DNA from: Phenylobacterium sp.
Lineage (GTDB): Bacteria; Pseudomonadota; Alphaproteobacteria; Caulobacterales; Caulobacteraceae
Direction: 5' to 3'
Assembly (NCBI GenBank): GCA_018001015.1
Contig: JAGNIV010000021.1
Location: 1-56,356 of the forward strand
Length of the DNA stretch: 56,356 bases
Position 1 is the stretch's first letter, and each line of letters starts with the position of its first letter. This document shows, piece by piece, positions 25,054 to 33,733 of the stretch. The position numbers were made by a program, and so were the translations under genes. The notes under the pieces were generated by a model. It saw nothing but the letters and a program-made list of their open reading frames with translations. It had not been told where the DNA came from and made no database searches.

Positions 25054-28000
25054 GTGAAGAAGCTTCTGATCGCCAACCGCGGCGAGATCGCCGTTCGCAT
25101 CGCCCGCACCGCCGCCGAGATGGGCGTCGCCACGGTGGCGATCTTCGCCGAGGACGACGCGGCCTCCCTCCACACCCGCACGGCGGACGAAGCGGTGGGG
25201 CTGAAGGGTTCGGGCCCGGCGGCCTATCTGGATGGGGCGCAGATCCTGGAGGCCGCCAGGGCCTCCGGCGCCGACGCCATCCATCCGGGCTACGGCTTCC
25301 TCAGCGAGAACGCGGCCTTCGCCCGGGCCTGCGCGGAGGCAGGCGTCACCTTTGTCGGCCCGGCGCCGGAGACCCTCGAACTGTTCGGCGACAAGGGGCA
25401 GGCCCGCGCCCTGGCCGCCCGCTGCGACGTGCCGATCCTGCCGGGGACCGAGGGGGCGACCACATTGGATCAGGCCAAGGCCTTCCTGGCGGGACTCGGG
25501 GCCGGCGGGGCGGTGATGGTCAAGGCCGTCTCCGGCGGTGGTGGGCGCGGCATGCGTCCGGCCCGGTCGGCGGAGGAGCTGGAACAGGCCTTCGAGCGCT
25601 GCGCTTCGGAGGCCCTGGCGGCCTTCGGCGACGGCGCGCTCTATGTCGAACAGTTCCTGCCCAGCGCCCGACACATCGAGGTGCAGATCCTCGGCGATGG
25701 CGTGAGCGTCTCGCACCTGTGGGACCGCGAGTGCAGCCTCCAGCGGCAGCGTCAGAAGGTGGTGGAGATCGCGCCCGCCTCGACCCTGCCGATGGTGATC
25801 CGCGAGCAACTGTTCGAGGCCGCCGTGGCCCTGGGCCGGGCCGCCCACTACCGCAGCCTGGGGACGGTGGAATTCCTGGTGGAGACCGGCCCTGATCCGC
25901 GGCTGGTGTTCATCGAGGCTAATCCGCGCCTACAGGTCGAGCATACGGTGACCGAGGAGGTGCTGGGCCTGGACCTCGTGGCCCTGCAGATCGAGGTGGC
26001 GCGGGGCCGCAGCCTGGCCGACCTGAACCTGACCCAGACGCAGGTTCCGGCCCCGCGCGGGACGGCGGTGCAGGCCCGGGTCAATCTGGAGACCATGAGC
26101 GCCGATGGCTCGGCGCGCCCGGCCGGTGGAATGCTGTCGGCCTTCGAGCCGCCCTCGGGGCCGGGCGTTCGGGTCGACGGCTTCGGCTATGCCGGCTACC
26201 GGACCAGCGCCCGCTACGACTCCCTGCTGGCCAAGCTGATCGTCCATGCAGGCGCGGGCGGCCTGCCCGTGGCGGTGGCCAAGGCGCGCCGGGCGCTGTC
26301 GGAGTTCAAGATCGCCGGAGCGCCGACCAATATCGGCTTCCTGCAAAGTCTGCTGGCCCATCCCGCGGTGGCGGCGGGCGAGGTCCATACCCGCTTCATC
26401 GAGGAGACCATGGGCGAACTGGCCGCCACGCCGGACGCCCCGAAGCTCTATTTCGAGGCCGCGGCGTCAGGGGGCGTCGCCAAGCGGGCCGGCGTGCAGA
26501 TCGACGCCGTCGATCCCCTGGCGGTCCTGGCGCTTGGCAAGGCGGAGCGGGTCGCGGCCGATCCCGAAGATGATGCGACCGAGGGGCCGGAGGGGACAAA
26601 GCCCCTGCGCGCGCCCCTGCAGGGTACGGTCATCGCACTCAGCGTCGCGGTCGGCGAGGCCGTCCGCGAAGGCCAGGCGCTATTCATCATGGAAGCCATG
26701 AAGATGGAGCATGTGGTCTCCGCCGCCTTTTCCGGTGTGGTGCGGGAGATCACCGTCGTAGCCGGCGACACCGTCTTCGAGGACCATCCCTTAGCCTTCA
26801 TCGAGGAGGCCGAGGTCGAGGGCGGGGTCGGCGAGGCCGAGGAGGTTATCGACCTCGATCATATCCGTCCCGACCTGGCCGAGGTGCTGGAGCGCCATCG
26901 CCTGACCCTGGACGCCGCGCGGCCTGAGGCGGTGGCGCGGCGCCGGAAGACCGGGCAACGGACCACGCGGGAGAATGTCGAGGATCTCTGCGATCCCGGC
27001 AGCTTCACGGAGTACGGGGCGCTGACCATTGCGGCCCGCCGCCGCCGCAACACCGTGGAAGAGCTGATCGCCACCACGCCGGCCGACGGCATGGTGATGG
27101 GCCTGGGCCAGGTGAACGGCGACCGCTTTTCCGAGGACAGGGCCCGGGTGGCGGTGATGGCCTATGACTACACCGTGCTGGCCGGCACCCAGGGCGCGCA
27201 CAACCACGAGAAGCTCGACCGGATGAGCGAGATCGCCCTGCGCTGGCGAGTGCCCACCGTGTTCTTCACCGAGGGCGGCGGCGGGCGGCCCGGCGACACC
27301 GAGGGCGGCGGCTTCACGCGGGGCTTTGAATTCTGGGGTCGGCTGTCCGGCGCCGTGCCCCTGGTGGGGATCAATTCCGGCCGCTGCTTCGCCGGCAACG
27401 CCGCCATTCTCGGCTGCTGCGACGTGATCATCGCCACCAAGGACTCGGCCCTGGGCATGGGCGGTCCGGCCATGGTGGAGGGCGGAGGTCTCGGCGTCTT
27501 CCGCCCCGAGGAGATCGGGCCGCTGAAGGTCATGCAGGCCAACGGCACCATCGATGTCCTGGCCGAGGACGAGGCCGACGCCGTGCGGCTGGCCAAACAG
27601 TACATCTCCTATTTCCAGGGCCCGGTCGCCGACTGGACCTGCGCCGACCAGCGGCTGTTGAGGCGCGCGATCCCGGAGAACCGGCTGCGGGTCTATGACG
27701 TGCGCAAGGTGATCGAGCTGATCGCCGACGAGGGCTCGGTGCTGGAGTTGCGGCCGAAGTTCGGCTTGGCCATGATCACCGCCTTCATCCGCATCGAGGG
27801 GCGCCCCGTGGGGGTGTTCGCCAACAATCCGCACCACATCGGCGGGGCCATCGACGCCGACGCCTCGGACAAGGCCGCCCGCTTCATGCAGCTGTGCGAG
27901 GCGTTCGACATCCCGCTGCTGTCGCTGTCGGACACCCCCGGCAACATGGTGGGACCCGAGGCGGAGAAGACCGGCCTGATCCGCCACTGCTCGCGGCTGT

Positions 28001-28407
28001 TCGTGATCGGGGCCAACCTGACGGTGCCCATCTTCTCGGTGATCCTGCGCAAGAGCTATGGCCTGGGCGCCATCGCCATGACCGGCGGCAGCTATCAGGC
28101 CGCCATGTTCTGCGTCTCCTGGCCCACGGGCGAGTTCGGCGGCATGGGGCTGGAGGGCTCGGTAAAGCTGGGCTACCGCAACGAACTGGCGGCCATCGCC
28201 GATCCCGTTGAGCGCAAGGCCAGTTTCGACGAGCGGGTGGCCCGCGCCTATGCGGCCGGCAAGGCCCTGGCCCGCGGCGCCGGGACCGACCTCGACGACG
28301 TCATCGATCCGGCCGATACGCGGCGCTGGGTGGTGGCGGGGCTCAAGTCCCTGCCGCCGGTCCCGCCCCGCACCGAAAAGAAGCTGCGCTGGATCGACTC
28401 CTGGTGA
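25054..28407 (+). CDS. Single-chain biotin-dependent acyl-CoA carboxylase
   Basis: This 1117-residue multidomain enzyme starts with biotin carboxylase (LLIANRGEIAVRIARTA; KAVSGGGGRGMRPA; FIEANPRLQVEHTVTEEVLG), about residues 1-450. A linker and a biotinyl domain follow with EAMKMEHVV, Lys550 carrying biotin. A carboxyltransferase (residues ~620-1117) completes it, with GGGRPGDTEGGG, INSGRCFAGNAAI and TPGNMVGPEAE. The BC-BCCP-CT order in one chain and the length match the long-chain acyl-CoA carboxylases known from Mycobacterium avium and Rhodopseudomonas palustris. Acetyl-, propionyl- or longer acyl-CoA could be the substrate. The start is GTG at 25054. It follows the broken TetR gene closely. 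Confidence 0.9.
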   Translation: MKKLLIANRGEIAVRIARTAAEMGVATVAIFAEDDAASLHTRTADEAVGLKGSGPAAYLDGAQILEAARASGADAIHPGYGFLSENAAFARACAEAGVTFVGPAPETLELFGDKGQARALAARCDVPILPGTEGATTLDQAKAFLAGLGAGGAVMVKAVSGGGGRGMRPARSAEELEQAFERCASEALAAFGDGALYVEQFLPSARHIEVQILGDGVSVSHLWDRECSLQRQRQKVVEIAPASTLPMVIREQLFEAAVALGRAAHYRSLGTVEFLVETGPDPRLVFIEANPRLQVEHTVTEEVLGLDLVALQIEVARGRSLADLNLTQTQVPAPRGTAVQARVNLETMSADGSARPAGGMLSAFEPPSGPGVRVDGFGYAGYRTSARYDSLLAKLIVHAGAGGLPVAVAKARRALSEFKIAGAPTNIGFLQSLLAHPAVAAGEVHTRFIEETMGELAATPDAPKLYFEAAASGGVAKRAGVQIDAVDPLAVLALGKAERVAADPEDDATEGPEGTKPLRAPLQGTVIALSVAVGEAVREGQALFIMEAMKMEHVVSAAFSGVVREITVVAGDTVFEDHPLAFIEEAEVEGGVGEAEEVIDLDHIRPDLAEVLERHRLTLDAARPEAVARRRKTGQRTTRENVEDLCDPGSFTEYGALTIAARRRRNTVEELIATTPADGMVMGLGQVNGDRFSEDRARVAVMAYDYTVLAGTQGAHNHEKLDRMSEIALRWRVPTVFFTEGGGGRPGDTEGGGFTRGFEFWGRLSGAVPLVGINSGRCFAGNAAILGCCDVIIATKDSALGMGGPAMVEGGGLGVFRPEEIGPLKVMQANGTIDVLAEDEADAVRLAKQYISYFQGPVADWTCADQRLLRRAIPENRLRVYDVRKVIELIADEGSVLELRPKFGLAMITAFIRIEGRPVGVFANNPHHIGGAIDADASDKAARFMQLCEAFDIPLLSLSDTPGNMVGPEAEKTGLIRHCSRLFVIGANLTVPIFSVILRKSYGLGAIAMTGGSYQAAMFCVSWPTGEFGGMGLEGSVKLGYRNELAAIADPVERKASFDERVARAYAAGKALARGAGTDLDDVIDPADTRRWVVAGLKSLPPVPPRTEKKLRWIDSW

Positions 28408-28477
28408 GGTCCCGTCCAGCTTGACCGCACGGGTCGCGCGAAGGACTGTGCGGCGTGGTTAACGGGAGGGCTGACAC

Positions 28478-29026
28478 ATGTTTCGATCCATCGCCGCGCT
28501 CCTGAGCGCCGCCCTGCTGCTGGCGGCTTCGTCGGCCATCGCGCAATCGGGCAAGCCCGCGCCCGTCGTGGCGGCAAGCCCCCCGCCAGCCGTCCCCTGG
28601 TGTCCGCCGGGCCAGACCAAGACCACCGCCGGCAAGTGCGAGGCCACAGCGCCCGCGGCGGCAGCCAAGCCGACCCCCACGGTTTATCAGACGGTGGGCG
28701 GCGTCCGCACGGCCGTCGCAGGACCGGACGCGGCGAAGCCTGCCGCCAAGCCGCCCACGCCGGTCCTCGCCGCCAAGCCCGTGGCGGCGCCGCCGACGAC
28801 CTACGCCAAGCCGCCCGCCGCCGGCCCGGCGATCGCCGCCTCGCCCATCCCGGCCGCCAAGCCGCCCACCATCGCGGTCGGCGAGCCGAACGGCGACTGC
28901 GCGTCCCGCGCACCGAACCTGATCCATGACAGCCGCTCGCCCGGCGGCTGCGCCCCCTGTCCGCGGAGCCGCGTCCCCAACGCCGCGCGCCAGGCCTGCG
29001 TCATCCCCATTCCCCGCCGGTATTGA
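28478..29026 (+). CDS. Secreted Pro/Ala-rich protein, unrecognised
   Basis: This 182-residue protein has a signal peptide (MFRSIAALLSAALLLAASSA, cut near AIAQ). The mature part is a long low-complexity region of Pro, Ala and Lys (PAAKPPTPVLAAKP). Two small Cys motifs flank it: WCPPGQTKTTAGKC near the start and CAPCPRSRVPNAARQAC near the end, suggesting disulfides in the periplasm. I do not recognise a family. It follows the carboxylase after about 70 bases and precedes another small secreted protein by 8 bases. Confidence 0.7.
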   Translation: MFRSIAALLSAALLLAASSAIAQSGKPAPVVAASPPPAVPWCPPGQTKTTAGKCEATAPAAAAKPTPTVYQTVGGVRTAVAGPDAAKPAAKPPTPVLAAKPVAAPPTTYAKPPAAGPAIAASPIPAAKPPTIAVGEPNGDCASRAPNLIHDSRSPGGCAPCPRSRVPNAARQACVIPIPRRY

Positions 29027-29034
29027 GACCCGCC

Positions 29035-29448
29035 ATGCGCACCCTGCTGATCTCCGCGGCCCTGCTGGCCCTGGCCGGCGCCACGCCGGCGCTGGCCCAG
29101 TCCTACGCCCACGCGACCTCGCAGTACGACGACCGCCAGGACGAGCGTCAGGACAGCCGGTACGACGACCGCCAGACGCCCCAAGCCTATGACCCGCAGG
29201 GCCAGGCTTATGACGGGCGCGGCGCGGCCGCCGGCGGCGGCTATCAGGACGCGGGACAGGGCTCTTACCGGGACCAAGGCGCGTACCGGCAGGACAGCTA
29301 CCGCCCCGCCCCGCGCCGCCACCACCGCCGCGCCAAGGCGGCGGTCAGCCGCTACACGGCCTCCGGCCGCCCAGTCTACTACAACGACGGCATGATCCGC
29401 ACCGGCCGCGACTTCCCGGCCGGGACGGTGGGCCTCAACGGCCAGTAG
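29035..29448 (+). CDS. Small secreted Tyr/Gln/Asp-rich protein
   Basis: This 137-residue protein has a signal peptide (MRTLLISAALLALAGATPAL, cut after ALAQ). The mature part is low-complexity and rich in Tyr, Gln, Asp and Arg with repeats such as QYDDRQDERQDSRYDDRQ. A basic patch follows (PRRHHRRAKAAVSR), then a folded-looking end (GRPVYYNDGMIRTGRDFPAG). I do not recognise a named family. The ATG at 29035 is taken for its clean signal peptide. Probably co-transcribed with the preceding secreted protein. Confidence 0.7.
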   Translation: MRTLLISAALLALAGATPALAQSYAHATSQYDDRQDERQDSRYDDRQTPQAYDPQGQAYDGRGAAAGGGYQDAGQGSYRDQGAYRQDSYRPAPRRHHRRAKAAVSRYTASGRPVYYNDGMIRTGRDFPAGTVGLNGQ

Positions 29449-29534
29449 GCAGGCAATCCCGCCATTGGCAGCTAGGTCCAGGCCGGGTGGCAAGCCGCTC
29501 TCGGCGGTTTCAGGAAATCAGGTTTTCAGCGACG

Positions 29535-30065
29535 TCAGTCTGCGCGCCGCGGCGGTGAAAGTGCGAACAGGTGGTCGCAGGGCAGCATGTTCGCCGGAAA
29601 TTCCTTGGGTTCGATGTCACCGGTCGCGAGTCCGGCGAGGAAGTCGGTGAGGCTGCAATCGAAAGCCTCATACTCCCCCATCCCACGATCCCAGACCACG
29701 ACCCCCCACGCGTCAGGCGGCCCAACCGGTAGCCAGAAGAGATAGTCACCGAAGTCGGTTTTCCCGAAAGGCAGAAGCCCGCCTGGGGCTGGCCAAAACG
29801 GATAGGGCGAATCCTCGTCATCGCGGAGGTCGTTGCAGATTACGCGGACCTCGGACTGTAGTCGCACGTAGCGACTCTCGGACACCGGGACGTGGACGCC
29901 CAAAAACTCCATGAAGATGCCGCTCCCGTAGATCCGGACGAAGTCCTTGTAGTCCTGCGGAAGCCCTGTGCCGAGGTCGGCTTCGATAGCCTCCCATGGG
30001 CCGAGATACGCTTCGTCCGGGACCGCCGGCGGCGGAACCACCTTGATCAGAGCCTCAATCGTCAT
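29535..30065 (-). CDS. SUKH-1 (SMI1/KNR4) immunity protein, copy 1
   Basis: This 176-residue protein has the SMI1/KNR4 fold: IEADLGTGLPQDYKDFVRIY near residues 28-47, then GGLLPFGKTDFGDYLFWLP and WGVVVWDRGMGEYEAFDCSL, ending with LTDFLAGLATG. SUKH proteins act as immunity factors to polymorphic nuclease toxins. It overlaps the toxin gene by ATGA at 30062-30065, so production is coupled and toxin/immunity pairing is strongly implied. A closely similar copy starts at 53776. Likely cytoplasmic, binding the nuclease domain. Unlike its paralog it ends normally after SPPRRAD. Confidence 0.88.
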   Translation of the reverse strand: MTIEALIKVVPPPAVPDEAYLGPWEAIEADLGTGLPQDYKDFVRIYGSGIFMEFLGVHVPVSESRYVRLQSEVRVICNDLRDDEDSPYPFWPAPGGLLPFGKTDFGDYLFWLPVGPPDAWGVVVWDRGMGEYEAFDCSLTDFLAGLATGDIEPKEFPANMLPCDHLFALSPPRRAD

Positions 30066-31012
30066 CTGCGCTTCCCCGCGGGATTTTCGACGATGCGAGC
30101 TGAAGGCCCGCTGCGAGAGCCAAACGCTGTCAGCAGAATTCTGGACGGTGGCAGCACGCCGCGGTCATACAAGGACGTTGCAGAATACTCGACCACTTCG
30201 CCGGTACGTACTTGACGCTTGATCCGATCCTCAAAGCTCCGCATTTCAGGAGAGTTGGATGGCCTTTGCGTGAGCGTCACGAGGTTTCGTGGATCACTCC
30301 CTGACCCACCAAGCTGCTTGGCGAGAAGGTGGCCTCTCGCCTCATTGAACCTCTTGCCGTTCCCCTGCCAACCCGGCGGGGTCTGACGCCGATCAGCCTT
30401 TGTTCCAAAAGCGAGCATGGGCGCCGTGAGGGTCGCCATCACCCTGGTCGCTTGTTCGAGCGCGGTAGGTTGACCGTATCTAACGTCTGGTCGCCTAAGG
30501 GATGTTGGAGCCAACGCCCCTGGCTTCCAGGCCGGCGAGCCCCGGGTTGATTTTCGGAATGGCATGGCGCCCAGCGCCGCAGTATCGGCCACGCTTCCCA
30601 CGACCAGAGCACCGTTACGCGCCGTTGGCGATGCTTTCGCCAGCGTGGCGAGCGCGTAAGCTGCGCTACCAAGCGGATGATCCGCCATGAAAAGAGCGCG
30701 GGTTACACCCTGCTGTCTGTCAGCACGTGCAGCTGGTGAAATCGAGGGATCACTCACTGGCGTCAGGACATTGGCCCGTCCATTGTCGACCTCCCTGTAG
30801 GTCTGACCATTGATCGTGACATAGGGATTTGGACGCGAGGCTCGATTTAGGAGAGCAAGGCGACTGTCGACGGGCGGGAATACCGCTGCAACAGGAGTGA
30901 GCGACGCTGGCCTGCTGTTTCGCCTCAGCAGGTCCTGTCGGATCATTTCGTCGTAGGGCGCCCCCAACGGATCCGGAACGGAACGCGGCTTTCCCTTTGG
31001 CATCTCCGCCAT
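30062..31012 (-). CDS. Polymorphic-type toxin with C-terminal non-specific nuclease domain
   Basis: This 316-residue protein has a Pro/Arg-rich N-terminal half with no signal peptide. A segment around NPYVTINGQTYREVDNGRAN and HPLGSAAYALATLAK may be a carrier region. The C-terminal ~100 residues match DNA/RNA non-specific endonucleases of the Endonuclease_NS type: ARGHLLAKQLGG (His228) and NLVTLTQRPSNSPEM, then VVEYSATSLY. AAGAGG precedes the ATG. It is encoded with the SUKH immunity gene, overlapping 4 bp. A LexA box lies 88 bases upstream, so induction by DNA damage is predicted. The last ~58 residues recur at 53597-53779. Delivery route unknown; no VgrG, Hcp or lysis gene is adjacent. Confidence 0.8.
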   Translation of the reverse strand: MAEMPKGKPRSVPDPLGAPYDEMIRQDLLRRNSRPASLTPVAAVFPPVDSRLALLNRASRPNPYVTINGQTYREVDNGRANVLTPVSDPSISPAARADRQQGVTRALFMADHPLGSAAYALATLAKASPTARNGALVVGSVADTAALGAMPFRKSTRGSPAWKPGALAPTSLRRPDVRYGQPTALEQATRVMATLTAPMLAFGTKADRRQTPPGWQGNGKRFNEARGHLLAKQLGGSGSDPRNLVTLTQRPSNSPEMRSFEDRIKRQVRTGEVVEYSATSLYDRGVLPPSRILLTAFGSRSGPSARIVENPAGKRR

Positions 31013-31099
31013 CGAGCACCTCTTCGCTGATTTGATTTCCGTCCGCCGACACGCGACCGCGACCCTCGTGAACCTCTCATAAGGCCGACCTTTTGTCTA

Positions 31100-31114
31100 G
31101 AACAAAACACGAAC
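31100..31114 (-). promoter_or_regulatory. LexA (SOS) box upstream of the nuclease toxin
   Basis: On the minus strand the sequence is GTTCGTGTTTTGTTC, an exact match to the alphaproteobacterial LexA consensus GTTC-N7-GTTC. It sits 88 bases before the toxin ATG. The bases after it (TAGAC) and a downstream TGAGAGGTT are also found behind the second box at 53555-53569. Confidence 0.75.
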
Positions 31115-31175
31115 ATTTGTATCGCGGTTCCGGATAGGTTGGCCGCTCACCCGCCTTGATGGTCAGAGGCCGTCC

Positions 31176-32537
31176 CTAGTTCGGGATGTAGGTCCGCAGC
31201 ACGTCCTCGATGATCCGTTCCAGCTGGCCCAGCGTGTTGCAGGGCTTGGCCACGTGGCAGAAGGGCAGGTAGCGCTGCATGACGCTGTCGCCCTGGCCCC
31301 AGTAGCTCTCGGGTTCCGGATTCAGCCAGATCATGGCGCGGGCACGCTTCTGGATCGTCGCGAACAGGTCGACGCGAGGGTCGGCGTAGTTTGAGCGCGC
31401 GTCGCCCAGGAAGATCACCGTGGTGTGCCGGTCGATCTGGTCCAGGTGCAGGTCGCAGAAGTCTTCCAGACTCTTGCCGTAGTCGGTCTGCTGGAATCCG
31501 ATCTTCTTCAGGACCTCGACGATGGCCGTCTCGACCTTGTGCTCGTCCATCACATCGTTGACGCTGATCATCCGGCCGGAGAAGGCGAAGGCCTCCATCC
31601 TGTCGACAACCTCGTTCAAGCTATAAAGGAAGGTCAGCAGGAACTGGGCGGCGGCGGCGACGGATTTCGAGACGTCGCAGATGGCCACGATGTTCGGCTT
31701 CTCGACCTTCTTGGTCTTCCAGACGATCTCGAAGGGCATGCCGCCATAGGCCATGGACCGGCGCAGGGTGCGTCGCACGTCCAGGTGGCCGAGCTGGGCC
31801 TTGTTGCGGCGGCGCGAGTAGCGGTCGGCCAGCCGCTTGGCCATCTTCTTCACCAGGGCCTGCATCATCACCAGGTCGGCCGGATCGATGCCGCCCTCGG
31901 CGTTCAGCGCCTTGCGGGCCAGCAACTCCTCGCGGAGGTTCTTGCCGCTCTCCGATGCGTAGAGCTCGTGCTGGCGCTCGACGAAGCGCTGGGCTTCCTC
32001 GGTCAGGGCCTTCTTGCCCGACTCCAGGCGGGCGACGAGCGCCTGGCTGCGGGCGTCCTCCAGCTTCTTGGCGGCGGCGATGATCTGCTCGATCTGCCCC
32101 AACCCCATCTCCTCCAGCATCCGCCGGGTCAGGCGGCTGCGCTGGGTGGAGAGCCGGATCGACGAGACCTGGGCCCGCTCGGCGGCGGCCTCCATGGCCT
32201 GGGCCAGGGCCGACACGTCGCCGTTCAGCAGCATCTGGGCCAGCTCGGAGTTCTGCACCTCCGGCGGCAGGCCCTCGGGCTCGCCATCCTTACCGGCGGG
32301 CGGCGGCGGTTCGAGCTGGAAGGTCTCGCGGGCGAAGAAGGTCTCGAAGGTCTCGTCGAAGCGGGTGACCTCGTCGGCGGTCTTGGCGAGCGTCGCGCAC
32401 AGGGCGTCCTTGAACAGCTCCCGGTCGGCGAAGCCCACGGTGGCCACCGTCAGGTGCGCGTCGATCGCCTCGACGGGCGAGACCTTGACGTCCGCGGCCC
32501 GCAGGGCCCGGAGGAAGTCTTCCATCGCGCCTTGCAT
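31176..32537 (-). CDS. VWA domain-containing protein, CoxE-like
   Basis: This 453-residue protein has a helical N-terminal region and a C-terminal von Willebrand A domain. The MIDAS start is AICDVSKSVAAAAQF (DxSxS), and the second metal loop is VIFLGDARSNYADP. It resembles CoxE and relatives that pair with MoxR-type AAA proteins to remodel or mature target complexes. The MoxR gene lies directly upstream, 10 bases away, on the same strand. MEDF four codons in is an alternative start. In CO dehydrogenase operons such pairs help assemble the molybdenum site; here they stand apart from any such enzyme, the nearest being iorAB 8 kb away. Confidence 0.88.
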   Translation of the reverse strand: MQGAMEDFLRALRAADVKVSPVEAIDAHLTVATVGFADRELFKDALCATLAKTADEVTRFDETFETFFARETFQLEPPPPAGKDGEPEGLPPEVQNSELAQMLLNGDVSALAQAMEAAAERAQVSSIRLSTQRSRLTRRMLEEMGLGQIEQIIAAAKKLEDARSQALVARLESGKKALTEEAQRFVERQHELYASESGKNLREELLARKALNAEGGIDPADLVMMQALVKKMAKRLADRYSRRRNKAQLGHLDVRRTLRRSMAYGGMPFEIVWKTKKVEKPNIVAICDVSKSVAAAAQFLLTFLYSLNEVVDRMEAFAFSGRMISVNDVMDEHKVETAIVEVLKKIGFQQTDYGKSLEDFCDLHLDQIDRHTTVIFLGDARSNYADPRVDLFATIQKRARAMIWLNPEPESYWGQGDSVMQRYLPFCHVAKPCNTLGQLERIIEDVLRTYIPN

Positions 32538-32547
32538 GGCGGGACCC

Positions 32548-33465
32548 TCAGGCCAGGGGCCGGCGGATCAGCTCGACGATCTGCGGCTCCACGGCGGCGA
32601 TGTCCTGCTCGAACTTGAGCAGCACGTTGAGACTGTCGCGCACGACCTCGCCGTCCAGGCTCTCGGCGTTGAGCAGGATCAGCGCGCGGGCCCAGTCCAC
32701 GGTCTCGGAGATCGAGGGGGACTTACGCAGGTCGAGCGTGCGCAGGGACTGCACGAAGCTCACCAGCTCGTGGGTCAGTTTGGCCTCGATGCCCGGCACG
32801 CGGCTGGCGACGATCTTCCGCTCCAGGGCGGCGTCGGGCAGGGGGATGTGCAGGTGCAGGCAGCGGCGCTTCAGGGCGTCGCCCAGGTCGCGCACGTTGT
32901 TGGAAGTCAGGAAGACGATCGGCGGGGTCTTGGCCTTCAGCACGCCCAGCTCGGGGATCGAGACCTGATAGGCCGAGAGCACCTCCAGCAGGAAGGCCTC
33001 GAAGGCCTCGTCGGACTTGTCGATCTCGTCGATCAGCAGGACGCAGCCGTCGTCCTCCCGCAGCGCCTTCATCAGCGGGCGCGGCTCCAGGAAGGGCTCG
33101 GAGAAGAACAGGTCGCCGATGCCGTGCAGGCGGTCCATGGCTTCGTCCATGCCGCCGCCGGCCTCGGCCAGCTGGGCGCCCATGCGGTCCTTGAGGATCT
33201 GGGTGTAGAGGAGCTGCTTGCCGTACTTCCACTCGTACAGGGCCTTGGACTCGTCCAGGCCCTCATAGCACTGCATGCGGATCAGCGGCAGGCTGAGCAG
33301 GGCCGCGGTCGACAGCGCCAGTTCCGTCTTGCCGACCCCGGCGGAGCCTTCCACCAGGATGGGCTTCTGCAGGTGCACGGCCATGTAAAGGGCGGTGGCG
33401 ATGCGACGCGAGGCGATATAGCCGACGCCGGCCAGGCCCTCGATCAGGGCGTCCACCGAAGCCAT
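32548..33465 (-). CDS. MoxR family AAA+ ATPase, CoxD-like
   Basis: This 305-residue AAA+ ATPase has Walker A VEGSAGVGKTELA near residue 38, Walker B CVLLIDEIDKSDEAFEAFLL near 138 and sensor 1 IVFLTSNNVRDL near 182. It should act as a chaperone-like ATPase with the VWA protein encoded 10 bases downstream. The ATG at 33465 (MASVDALIEG) is chosen because the 32-residue extension to 33561 shows no family similarity. Target complex unknown. Confidence 0.9.
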   Translation of the reverse strand: MASVDALIEGLAGVGYIASRRIATALYMAVHLQKPILVEGSAGVGKTELALSTAALLSLPLIRMQCYEGLDESKALYEWKYGKQLLYTQILKDRMGAQLAEAGGGMDEAMDRLHGIGDLFFSEPFLEPRPLMKALREDDGCVLLIDEIDKSDEAFEAFLLEVLSAYQVSIPELGVLKAKTPPIVFLTSNNVRDLGDALKRRCLHLHIPLPDAALERKIVASRVPGIEAKLTHELVSFVQSLRTLDLRKSPSISETVDWARALILLNAESLDGEVVRDSLNVLLKFEQDIAAVEPQIVELIRRPLA

Positions 33466-33684
33466 GGGGCTGCTGGCGGCGGCCGAATATGCCGCCGGGG
33501 CTGAAAGGGTCAAAGTCGTAGCTTTCAAAAATGGCGCAAAGCACGCCGGAGAGAACGTCAATGGCCCCAGTGTGCCAAGCCGTGCGCCCCTTGTGCAACC
33601 CTTCGCGTGGTCTCGGGCGAGTCGAGTCGCGCATTACCTGCGGTGCGACCTCGTCACGCGCCTTCGTTGTCATCCAGACACAAG

Positions 33685-33712
33685 AAAGGCCCGGGCGCTC
33701 GCCCGGGCCTTT
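33685..33712. terminator. Strong hairpin, likely terminator of the TonB receptor gene
   Basis: AAAGGCCCGGGCG and its exact reverse complement CGCCCGGGCCTTT form a 13-bp stem with a 2-nt gap. It begins 22 bases past the receptor stop on the minus strand. A-rich and T-rich ends on each side suit a bidirectional intrinsic terminator, although the T run is short. Confidence 0.7.
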
Positions 33713-33733
33713 GTCGTTCTGGCCTGAGGGCCC

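Noticed and set aside
26791-27987. 398-residue minus-strand open frame
   Set aside because: Antisense to the carboxyltransferase domain of the acyl-CoA carboxylase.
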